Under the pieces are notes generated by a model. The model was not told the origin of the DNA. It ran no database searches and saw only the letters and a list, made by a program, of their open reading frames with translations. Of a DNA stretch of 39,136 nucleotides, positions 27,001 through 36,394 are shown piece after piece. How positions within the stretch are numbered: the stretch's first letter is position 1; each line of letters begins with the position of its first letter. Source of the stretch: Oppiella nova (taxonomy: Eukaryota > Arthropoda > Arachnida > Sarcoptiformes > Oppiidae). The translations under genes were made by a program, and so were the position numbers. The stretch spans positions 1-39,136 of the forward strand of contig CAJPVJ010000097.1 of NCBI GenBank assembly GCA_905397405.1, in the 5' to 3' direction.

Positions 27001-28296
27001 GTTTATAGCAATCTCGGAGATGATGTAAATTCAATGGCTCTGTAAAGACAGTGAAAAATATAAATAGCTTTAATGTTGAGACATTAATATATTTAGATCT
27101 GCCTGAGCTCTTATATTACCATTTCGTAAGACCATATTTTCTCATCATATTATATTATGGCAAAATATATATCATATTTTCGTTATATGTTTTGTATATA
27201 ACGGTTCTCTCCCCAACTTTTATATGCCATCCATTTATTCAATCATATAATTTATTTGATGACAATTTTCTCCGAGTCTCTCTCTATTGTGAAAAAGGGT
27301 GGGCTTTTTGTCTGTAATAAGAGTTTTCCTTTTCTTGTACTTTATTTCTCTCTCACAATCGCATCCCTATCCCCGATGTACTCTATTATCAATACATATA
27401 CCGTATATACGACACGACTGTCTGTCCCCCACTTTTTTCTCTCTGTTCAGCAATATTGATGAGTTTGACTAATGGCTTATGGTTTTTGTAAATACACTTC
27501 ACTTATAATATAATTTATATGTCGAACAGTGGGGTAACAAGACTTCAATAAAAGGTTTATTTGTAAATAACACTCAATTCCAGTGAAATATATTTATTTT
27601 GCCACAAGAATATAATATATATTATATACCATTAAGAATTAGCAATCAATGGCATCTCTATTTCACTTAACTTTTAACTATACATCAAAGTATGGGAGGG
27701 TATCCCTTAGTGTGACATGAAATACTAGTGCCATTCCGTATGCACGACCTGACTATCCCTCAAATGATTTATATATTTGAAGACCAAATTGATTTGATTT
27801 CACAATGAGTACCAATTTCTTGCCCTTATTCAGCCCTTAAACATATTACGCGAACATACAGTAATGGACAGACAATACTTTTGAAAAAGTTTTTTACAAT
27901 CATTTTTGGTAATCAAAAGTGTATTGAGTTTTTCTCTTATTGTAAGCCCACGTATGGCTACGAATAAGCAATTTCTTGGTCTCATCTCCTCATTCATGTG
28001 TAGGGCTTCTGATCGATAGGTTTCGCGAATAAATTTAATACTTGAATATGTCTTCTCAAGAGATGATGTCTTCGAGAAAGATCTGTAGCACCAGAAGGGA
28101 AGGGAAGCCTAAGAAATGCTTTACTCGGCATAAAATGAGTGGAGAAAAGTTTTTCCGTTTTGTGAAGTTTTAGAGATTTTTGTGATACAATTTTGCGAGC
28201 GTTCAATAAAATTTATTTCTTTTAAATGTCGATCAAATGATAGTAACGAATACGGTATACATCCGTAAAAATTATTTTTATAAAACTAGACGACGA

Positions 28297-28302
28297 TCTC
28301 TC

Positions 28303-28336
<34 letters not shown>
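28297..28336. repeat. (TC)n microsatellite
   Basis: About 20 units with one CCC interruption. Confidence 0.95.
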
Positions 28337-29112
28337 CATCTCTCAACCAATTTTATTGATTGAAAACTATTGTCCCTAAAAAAGTTTTTGTGTTTGTTTT
28401 TCAGCAGTAATACTCAAAAACTCAATTTGTTTGTCACAAATTGGTTATCGTTTTCATGTGCGTTATTTCTATAAAATTCAATGAATTGTTTTAACAAAAA
28501 ATTAATGTACAGAAAACGAGATGAGAAAAAATGTTTTCGTATAAAACAAATACCATTTGCGATATTAAACTTGAGTTTTGAGCGAAAAAACTGTTTTTTA
28601 TTTTGTGTGTTTTATTTAGTATTTCTAAACAACGGGTGAATTATTGATGCAAACGAACGCTATATTAAGTTATTTATATTTATTTATTTAAACTCAATAA
28701 TAGTGTATTTCTGTATTGCCATATATAGTATAAAAGTAAACCAAATAAATAAATCGATAAATTATATAAAAAGTCATTTCATACGATATACTATTTGTTC
28801 AAATAAATTGTGAAGTTTAAGCCAACAATAAATAAATAAATCTCTCTTTTGAATGCATTTTTAAATGAAATTTTTTGCTCTTTTATGGAAAAATTATAAA
28901 TTATATGGAAAATTGTATACAATATTTTCAGTATGTGTTTGGAGTAAATAATCAGTAAATAATTTACAATCCAATTGAAATCCTCTCTGTGTTTATAAAT
29001 AGAAAATCTGTATAAAAGACAAGTTTTTCTCTTTAGTTAATACTTGATTTGAAATCTGATTAAATTTATTCAAACGGAATAACAATCTTTGTGTCGAAAC
29101 TATAAATCTAAT

Positions 29113-29113
<1 letters not shown>

Positions 29114-29152
<39 letters not shown>
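29114..29152. repeat. (TC)n microsatellite
   Basis: About 19 uninterrupted units. Confidence 0.95.
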
Positions 29153-29154
<2 letters not shown>

Positions 29155-31776
29155 CTGCCTTATTGTATATGCATTTGAGACATAAATTATCGTTTAGAGG
29201 TTCTGTCAAATTAAGATTCAATTTTTTCTCAAATTTAATTTCTCTCTCTCCAGCCCTCCCTTCACTGCTCTCTCATCTCCTTCTCTCTCTTTCTACACAT
29301 GATTTCACACAACACTCCACTCAATGATAGACACAAGTAATTGATTGAAATAGATTTCCAGCAATCAATTCAATACTCAATTTGATGTTTTTCTCGGTTA
29401 ACGTATCGCATCGATGACTGAAATGAAAAGTTTTTTTTAATCACTCGTGAGGACAGATAGGGTGGGGTTGTTGTGTCCGCTCAGACTTGTATGCATTCAT
29501 GTGATACATACGTTGAAAGTGGTTGCCATCCAAAGCCAATGATTATAACATTTTCAATAAACTCTTCGCTCATTTTGTCACTCATTTTTGTTTTACTTCA
29601 AGAGATTCACTGTTGAGATACCCCCTGAATGTATGACAGGTCTGGCCACCAGTGACTCCAATCATACATAAGATAATAATAAGGCTTTTAAAATGTGAAC
29701 AAATTTTTTTGCTGTACTTTTTTCGCTGAAGTACTTCGCTTTGAAATCACCGATAATTTGCCCGAAGCTGCGAATGAAATAATAAAATAATTTTTCTTTA
29801 TTTCTCATTCACTCACTCTTCAGGTCAAAGATTTCTGCATTTTTTGCTGCATTTCAATAGAAGTTTTCAAAAATAATTTCAGACTTTAAGTGTAGGCAAA
29901 GGTTTAGTGATTTTCGTATCTAACTTATAAAGTCATCTATTTTGTTGAGAAATTTTTTATTAACAAAATTTGATAGAAAATTATGATATATTTTATATGA
30001 AAATATATGTTTTGATTTTCTCACGCATTCGTGTTTACACTCAGAAAAGGGGCAAAAATTGAGTGAAAAATTGTCTTCTTCTTGCTTTTCGGGCGAAACT
30101 TAAGATCGAAAAAAGTTAATACATTTCATTAAAAACAAGTGAAAATTGATATTTTTTATTAAGTGTCGACTTTTCAACTATTAAACCATAACTTTCTGGT
30201 GATTAATGTTTTGGCAGCTTTTTTAGTGAACACATTTTCGCTGCGAAAAGTTATCATTTCTTAATTTTCTGCCAGAAATTGAGTTTTTCGACTCCAAAAC
30301 TTGGTGTATATATAAAAAATAAGTTGACTTTAAAAATGTATGTTATCTTTACAGACCACTGCACCACTTGTGCCTATTTTTCATTGATATATTGAAGGGC
30401 ATAGGGAGTGGTAGTGATGGTGTATTTTCGGAGGGCAATGAATATAAATAGTTATAATACTTTGTATTATAAAAATCCCCAATTCTTTAATGTCTGAAAT
30501 GATTCGTAAAATTTCAAATAAAACTCGCATTTTATATTTTATAAGGCACTGAAATATTTTATTTTTCATAGCAATTAATTACACCACTTATTGGCGATTA
30601 AATCGCTTTAAATCTCTTTTTTATAGATTTATTTTCTTGCTCCAAATTTATCTAAAGTTTTTTTTAGCATTTTTTGTGCTGATAATGCAAAACTATTTTA
30701 ATGTCCTAAACATTAACTTTAATTAATGGCAACAATTGTTATATCAATAAAATGAATACCACTTTCCTTACACTGTATTTATGTGCTTATTATGCATTCA
30801 GGAATTGAACTGATCTGTAAATTTTAATTTCTACAAACCTTTTGGCAAATTTGATAATTTATCAAATAATTTACAAAAAATTTAATTGAAAGTTTGAAAC
30901 ACTTTTTGTTCATTAAAAAGTCATAATTTAATTTAAAATATGCAGAACTACTGCAACACATATTGATTATACGATCGGGTCGTTAGACTCAACAAATGCT
31001 GAACTTTTCCTATCAGTCCTACAAACTCCTAGCTATTAATTCATCACATAATACAATATGTAATAGTAATATATAGAAAGTGTTTGGTTTCAATTAAATA
31101 CACCATAATTGGTTACAAGAAATAAGATGTCATTGACAATAAAATCTGTGATTTAATAACATTTGATGTGATATAATGTATGAGTTGGTGGTGTGGTGTG
31201 GGAATGGGTGCACAAAAAGGATGCGATTGTTGTGTATTATTATTGATACATCTGAACGAGTGTTTGGTTGGGGAGTCCGGCACTGATTTACCACCAGTGC
31301 ACCAGTGATGGATAGACCAGTGTTTTTGAACCTCCTGGTCCTACAATCCATTATATGCTAACTTAAGGACAGGAAATGAGTTTTGACAGTACATTACTGG
31401 GCACAGGGATGTCTGGGGCTTTGAGCCCATTCACTCACTTTCACTCTCTAAATCATGATTACTATTACAGATTCTAATCATTAGTTTGAGTTTAGTTGTG
31501 AGCGATAGATAGATATATGAAGTGAAAAAACAACTAATAATTGATTATTGCATTCATACCACACAAAAAACAAGTGAAACAAATGATCACTATTTTAACG
31601 ATTATATATTCAGTACATAACGAGAATAAAATAATTTATGACATAAATATGAATTATAAATACAAATATATACATTTAAGTATTCATATGAAAACATTTG
31701 TATTCAAATGCCATGAATTTGAAAAAACATAAAAAAAAACTAAAACTTTTGTCTCTATTTGTTTCATTACAAACAG

Positions 31777-31955
31777 ATTACGCGGAGTGCAGTCCGAGAA
31801 GCGCCAGAGATAATGGATTTAATAATTCATTGGCAAATACTGATGCGATTACCAAGATGATTAATCCGGGCGATAGGATCAACATACCGTGTAGTGTGGG
31901 GCTCACACCGGGTGTTTCGGTGCAATGGGTTCAGAATGGAAAACCAATTCTGTTG
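31777..31955 (+). CDS. Exon a: N-terminal stretch and first half of Ig1
   Basis: The acceptor is TTTCATTACAAACAG and the donor GTAAGTG. It enters in phase 1 and leaves in phase 0. It encodes 59 whole codons. After a polar N-terminal stretch with an early Cys4, the first half of an Ig fold follows: PGDRINIPC (Cys38), then VQWVQNG (Trp50). The phase-1 entry and the absence of a signal peptide imply at least one further coding exon upstream. Beyond the donor the frame stops after two codons. Confidence 0.85.
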
Positions 31956-32096
31956 GTAAGTGAATGAGTGATTCAAATGGCACAGCCATCCAAATGTTAG
32001 GGGTTTGCGTTCAAACATATTAACCCCGTATTTAACGTATCAACGATTCTGTGAATTCACTGATTCACTCAAATACTACTCTTTTTCCACATCCTT

Positions 32097-32136
<40 letters not shown>

Positions 32137-35100
32137 GTCGCTGTCACTAAAGTATTAGCACATTATCTATCAGTCTCTTGTCATTTGTCGTTAGGATTAA
32201 AAACAAAATCAATTTTTTGCACTCAATCTTTTAATAATTCAAATTGAATTTCAATTTTCAATCAATTTTAGTTTTATAATACAATTCCTCACTCGCTTTT
32301 ATCGCTAATGTAGTGCACAATAGATAATAGATTTGAAGCATTAGTTTATAATTCATGAGAATTTAGTGTTTTTGTGTACAATGTATGCAATGTATGCGAT
32401 ATAATCAATGAATATCGGAGTGAATGCAGCGAATGATTGATCGCCAAAAATATTGGCTTACAATTTGATTATTGATTAATATTATAGATATCTATAAGTT
32501 ATTTATATATCATTCGCCTTTTCATGTCTTATATCTTGTATTTTGTGCCAAAAATAGGACTTCAGTACAACTCAGAGACGGCACTGGAATATCACGAACG
32601 ATGGACAGACAGGGCTGACCATCAATCGAGTGACCAAAATAGATGAGGGTTTGTGGGAGTGCTGGGAACTGGACAGCCGGGGAAGTGTCAAACAGAAGGC
32701 TCTCGTCATGAGATTAGTTGTCACCAGTAAGTGACTAATCGATTCTTGTTTCTCCCATTTCTTATATGTATATCCAATATATTCCTCTTGTTTTTGTTAT
32801 TTGCCTTTCATTTTGAATTACAATCACACGTCTGACTCAACCCTTCCCCTCTCTGTGTCTGTAATCCATTTCCCAATAGATATACCGGAAGAGCCGTACA
32901 TCGAGTTTGAAGGCAAACGAATGCCAAACCACTCGACGCTAACTATACGCGAGAATACTGTAGTGAACGTGAATTGTGTGGTAAGGGGGGCCTCACCTCC
33001 CGTGCGACATATCTTCTGGTATCTCCAGCACCAGAATATCACTCAAGAGAGCAAAATACTGATGGAGTACTCGGCCGAGGAGGACGTCTCGCTGGCTATA
33101 AGCCTATTAACAATTAATGCCACACAAGACTATCACAAGAAAGTAATTATATGTCAAGTATTTCACGTGTCGTGGCTCAACCCGGTCACTGCCAGTGCCT
33201 CATTCGATATACTATGTATGTATTGGATTTACACTTAAACTCCAGTTCCCTTTGCGCCAAACGATTCGTGTATTCCGTACTATGTCTGCGAGAAAAACAC
33301 AATCAAATAAACAAATAAATTAAATACAAGAATCTCTTTGTGTTAATGAGAATTAACGACATTTGAGATACACTTATAGCCCTACTATTCAGTTATATAA
33401 TACACCGAATATATACCCGGAATATAATGCTTTGCTTTTACAACAAACTCATTAAAGTCTTTCTCTACTTTTTTGTTATTTTGTTTTTTGGTGTCGTTCT
33501 CATCGACTCATACATACTTCACATCAAAATAGTCACATAAATGTGTTGTGAATGTCATTATATCTAGTTTGATAGGCACACTTTTGCATTATATTATATA
33601 AACACCAATCCTATTGATTAAATTCAGTTGTTATTTTAGTACACCTCGAGAAACACGCAAAAACCAGTGATTAATTTCAGTGTTTCACAGCAAACAAAAT
33701 GCTAAAAAATACGGAATAAATCTACAGTGAAATCACTCAATGAATAGGTATTACAGAGAAAAACTAATTATATTTTTTCGCCCTAAAAATTCATTGAATG
33801 CATTACACAAACAGATTTACAACTACGAGTAGGGAAACGGTAGAAAAATTCAATTAATAGACTTTGGGATTCAATTATCAGCCAAAAAATTAAAACACGA
33901 ATTAATTAGTTTTTCATTGATATGAACATTTTTAAACACCATACTTTTTTTAGTGTCGACCATTTGTCTTATGTGTTTGAATATTTGAATTTAGCTTTTT
34001 TGTAATTAATTTCTAATTTCTTTCTCTCTCTCCCCCATTGCCACTGAAAACACCTACCGATGCCCTGCAGACGTGCCCGCGTTCTCCATCACTCGTGACC
34101 CGGGCTTTGGTTACCCAATACTGGAAGGAATGCCCGTCTCGTTAAAGTGCGATATAGACGCCAATCCATTATCCGCTGCCAAATGGCACAGGGATGCCGA
34201 ACCCAGTCAATCAAACGCTAGTCTTCCACAGATTGAGACCGAGAGCGACGGTACTCTGTATTTCTCGCACATATCAAAGTCGGACACCGGTTGGTATAAG
34301 TGCACGACTGACCACCAATTTGGACAGTTCTCGTCGTTTGGATACTATCTTAATGTTCGCAAACCCGGTGAGTGTTATCTCGTGTGTTATTTTATGGGCT
34401 CATTGATGGCGAGGGACAGCCCTTACGGCACATGGATTTATGTGCTTATCTCGCAGTTTTCAGCGCACATATAAAACTTTTTTGTTTTAATCGCATGTCA
34501 TTTGCCTATCGCTTTAAAAATATATATTCAAAAGCTGATCGTAAGCTTTAAAATACGTGACATTCGTGGAAACGACTGTTTTGTTAAATACATAATACAC
34601 GAGACAATTATATTGCTGTTGATATGATATCTCCCCGAAAATGACTTTACTTTTTTTATATCAGGGCTAATAAACTGAATACAAAACTCTATTATTAGTT
34701 CTGTACGACTATTATACTCAGTCTGGCATTAACTCTCATATCTATCTTTCATTTCATTTATCGTATAATTTATTATTAAATTTATTTCTCTCTCTCCTCT
34801 CCTTTCAGCCGAACTCCAGGATTTGGAGCACATATTGCGCTCACCATTAGTGCCGCCGCCGTTGAGCACCGATACGATCGATAATAAGGAGCGGATTGTG
34901 GCGGACAGTGAGCCCAACGAAGCGGCGCTTATGAAAGCCTACGAAGCGTCCAAAGAATCATTCGAGACGTCCATCAGTGGCTCATCTCATCAGAGATATA
35001 ACGAGCGAAACGGTCCGCAATCCATACAACAGCACAGGGAGTGCACCGGAAATCGCATCAATACTGGCGAACCGGTCATCGAGTCGATCAATCGGACGGT

Positions 35101-36064
35101 CATAGCGCTGGTGGGCAGTCAGATATCATTAGCCGCCCGGTTCTGCTGTTCGCCACGACCTAAAAAGGTCTATTGGATTCACCGGCACTTAGCACTCATG
35201 CCTAAGCGCACGATCGGCCCCTACACTACCAAAGAATTAATTATGGTTTGTATTTCTCTCTCTCTCTCTCTCTTTCGCTTATTGTCAGCGATTTATCACT
35301 TTTCATATACACTAAACCCCTTTTCCTATCGTCCAAACGCCAGAGAAATTAAATTTGGAGGCAATAAATGACAAAATATTGCCTCAGATTAGATCCGTGT
35401 CTCAATTAATGCACACATTTCTGGCTAATTTATTAGACAATAGTACTATACTATTATCTCATTGTTGTATGTTTTATTGTATGTCTCTTAATAAATATAT
35501 TTAATTTAATTTAATTGACAGACAAGTGATTCAATGAATTGCTTTACGTCGACGTTTGAGATATCGTCCGTAAAGCCCGAGGATTCCGGAGATATACTAT
35601 TCATAGTAATGAACCCAAAAGGCATCGACAATGCATTAGTGTCGGTGAACGTCACAGTCGCCAGTTTCTCAGTGTCTCGAGGTATGTATCCATTGTATTG
35701 TGCACTCAATTATCCGCTAATGTCTTATCCAATATATCCAACATCTTGTCTAACGAGTAGTTTCTGCCGATATTAAGGCTGGAAATGACTCTTAGATCGA
35801 GAGATATTCTTTAAAATTTAATATTGAGTTCACATTTGAAAGTCATTAATGATAATGTCTCTCATTATAAAACAAATTCTGTTTCCTTTAGGTCTGTCCT
35901 CAACATTGTTTCCAACAAATGGAAAGACACAACACTTTCTATTATTGACGATAATGACAATCCTATCGTTAATGTGGTGGCAGACTGTAATGCCTGTACC
36001 GGTGATTGGCCACCCGATACAGCACAGGCATCACCAGCTAATGAATGGCGGTGTTATGAGCTGA
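31777..36064 (+). CDS. Immunoglobulin-superfamily membrane protein, seven 3' exons
   Basis: Join of 31777-31955, 32558-32726, 32880-33215, 34071-34367, 34809-35245, 35522-35681 and 35892-36064. All borders are GT..AG and the reading frame is continuous to a TGA stop, giving 582 residues after a split first codon. Numbering from the first whole codon: Ig1 about 24-115 (Cys38, Trp50, Cys94), Ig2 about 117-228 (Cys148, Trp162, Cys207), Ig3 about 229-325 (Cys254, Trp266, Cys305), a disordered-looking linker about 327-411, degenerate Ig4 about 412-518, and a hydrophobic membrane segment about 541-559. Asn-X-Ser/Thr sequons at 15, 70, 132, 168, 195, 276, 421 and 515 fit an extracellular protein. 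Such proteins act in cell adhesion or recognition, often in neural or muscle development; the specific role here is unknown. The signal-peptide exon is missing. I do not recognise the exact family member, so no symbol is given. Confidence 0.88.
31956..32557 (+). other. Intron, phase 0, splits Ig1
   Basis: A 602-bp AT-rich intron with a (TC)n tract at 32100-32133. No other feature seen. Confidence 0.8.
32100..32133. repeat. (CT)n microsatellite in intron
   Basis: About 17 uninterrupted units. Confidence 0.95.
32558..32726 (+). CDS. Exon b: second half of Ig1
   Basis: The acceptor is GTGCCAAAAATAG and the donor GTAAGTG; phase 0 in, phase 1 out. It encodes 56 codons. The Ig E-F strands are clear: LTINRV followed by D88-x-G90-x-W92-x-C94, the DxGxWxC form of the DxGxYxC signature. 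A sequon lies at Asn70. Cys94 should pair with Cys38 from the previous exon. Confidence 0.87.
32880..33215 (+). CDS. Exon c: Ig2
   Basis: One complete Ig domain in a symmetric 1-1 exon of 336 nt. The acceptor is ATTTCCCAATAG and the donor GTATGT. Key residues are Cys148 (NVNC), Trp162 (IFWY) and Cys207 (VIICQV). The last Cys lacks the usual DxGxY lead-in, having DYHKKVIIC instead, which is more like the C2/V-type second domains of insect adhesion proteins. Sequons lie at 132, 168 and 195. The preceding intron is only 153 bp. Confidence 0.88.
33216..34070 (+). other. Intron, phase 1
   Basis: An 855-bp AT-rich intron between Ig2 and Ig3. It contains GGGAAACGGTAG at 33832-33843, a one-base variant of a word repeated elsewhere. 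No other feature seen. Confidence 0.8.
34071..34367 (+). CDS. Exon d: Ig3
   Basis: The most canonical domain: an I-set-like Ig in a symmetric 1-1 exon of 297 nt. The acceptor is ATGCCCTGCAG and the donor GTGAGTG. Key residues are EGMPVSLKC (Cys254), KWHRD (Trp266), LYFSHISKSDTGWYKC with D299, G301, Y303 and Cys305, then a G-strand ending NVRKP. The exon has visibly higher GC than the introns around it. Confidence 0.92.
34809..35245 (+). CDS. Exon e: linker and first half of Ig4
   Basis: The acceptor is a strong pyrimidine tract, CTCTCCTCTCCTTTCAG. The first 84 or so codons encode a polar Ser/Glu/Asn/Gln-rich linker with a VPPPL patch and a lone Cys405. The rest begins Ig4: IALVGSQISLAARFCC (Cys439, Cys440), then KVYWIH (Trp449). 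The donor ATG/GTTTGT is weak, but reading frame and phase require it. If it were not used, the frame would run on for about 42 codons to a stop at 35371. Confidence 0.85.
35246..35521 (+). other. Intron, phase 0, splits Ig4
   Basis: A 276-bp intron. A (TC)n tract (35255-35273) lies within 10 nt of the weak donor, and a TTTAA-type AT repeat precedes the acceptor AATTGACAG. Confidence 0.8.
35255..35273. repeat. (TC)n microsatellite beside a 5' splice site
   Basis: About 9 TC units starting 10 nt downstream of the exon e donor. Confidence 0.93.
35522..35681 (+). CDS. Exon f: second half of Ig4
   Basis: Phase 0 in, phase 1 out; the donor is GTATGT. It encodes FTSTFEISSVKPEDSG, a typical E-F strand and turn, followed by DILFIVMNPKG. 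The position of the conserved second cysteine is taken by Phe499 (D493-x-G495-x-I497-x-F499). Cys479 sits instead just before strand E. A sequon lies at Asn515. The G-strand ends NVTVASFSVSR. Confidence 0.88.
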
Positions 36065-36099
36065 CGATGGCATCGGTGGTCACACATATAGTTTGTTAA
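35843..36099 (+). CDS. Alternative terminal exon in a second frame (hypothetical)
   Basis: An AG at 35841-35842 would join exon f, also in phase 1, to a frame open to TAA at 36097-36099, giving about 85 residues with four Cys and no membrane segment. This frame has more RNY codons than the exon g frame, and the local GC-rich patch ends at its stop rather than at 36064. Against it, the acceptor has almost no pyrimidine tract. If used, it would give a secreted form. It may be chance. Confidence 0.25.
35892..36064 (+). CDS. Exon g: membrane segment and C-terminus
   Basis: The acceptor TTCTGTTTCCTTTAG is good, and phase 1 matches exon f. It encodes a short Ser/Thr stalk, then a hydrophobic run beginning HFLLLTIMTILSLMWW (about 541-559), then a His-rich tail of about 20 residues ending in TGA. 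This reads as a single-pass type I anchor with a very short cytoplasmic tail. The small-residue patch PTNGKT before the hydrophobic run also allows a GPI signal, though the polar tail after it argues against that. The same DNA is open in another frame (see next entry). Confidence 0.68.
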
Positions 36100-36388
36100 A
36101 TGGGATAAACGATTGGGAAGTGAAGAGTGAGAAACAAACGAAAGAGTATTCAGACAACAAAAAGAGAGACATATATTAAATATATAGCCGAATGAATGAA
36201 ATGATAAATGAAGCGAAACATTAATGCATTTATATGTGATTGTAATTCGCAGTCAAAAAAATCAAACACAAGAGACAGAGAGAAAGGAAAGGATAGGAGA
36301 GGAATGCCATCAAAATAATGGAATCAAACAATTTCTTTGACAATTGTTGTGATGTATTATAAGGAGAAGTCTTTCGACACAAACAGAC

Positions 36389-36394
36389 AATAAA
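36389..36394 (+). promoter_or_regulatory. Candidate poly(A) signal
   Basis: AATAAA about 325 nt after the Ig gene stop. Further AATAAA hexamers lie at 37471, 37527 and 37831, so the true 3' end is unclear. Confidence 0.4.

Larger units (their letters stand above)
27001..31776. other. Non-coding AT-rich stretch upstream of the Ig exons
   Basis: No supported exon. The minus-strand open frame 27994-28206 (70 codons) is the least repetitive one here but matches nothing I recognise. The last part (31741-31776) is the pyrimidine-containing branch/acceptor region of the first Ig exon in this window. Confidence 0.5.

Noticed and set aside
27994-28206. 70-codon minus-strand open frame without low complexity
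   Set aside because: No family resemblance, no flanking splice sites of good quality, and GC like that of non-coding DNA.
30342-30460. Possible small exon after an acceptor-like TTATCTTTACAG
   Set aside because: One frame stays open for about 90 nt, but no donor gives phase 1 into the first Ig exon and the peptide is not signal-like.
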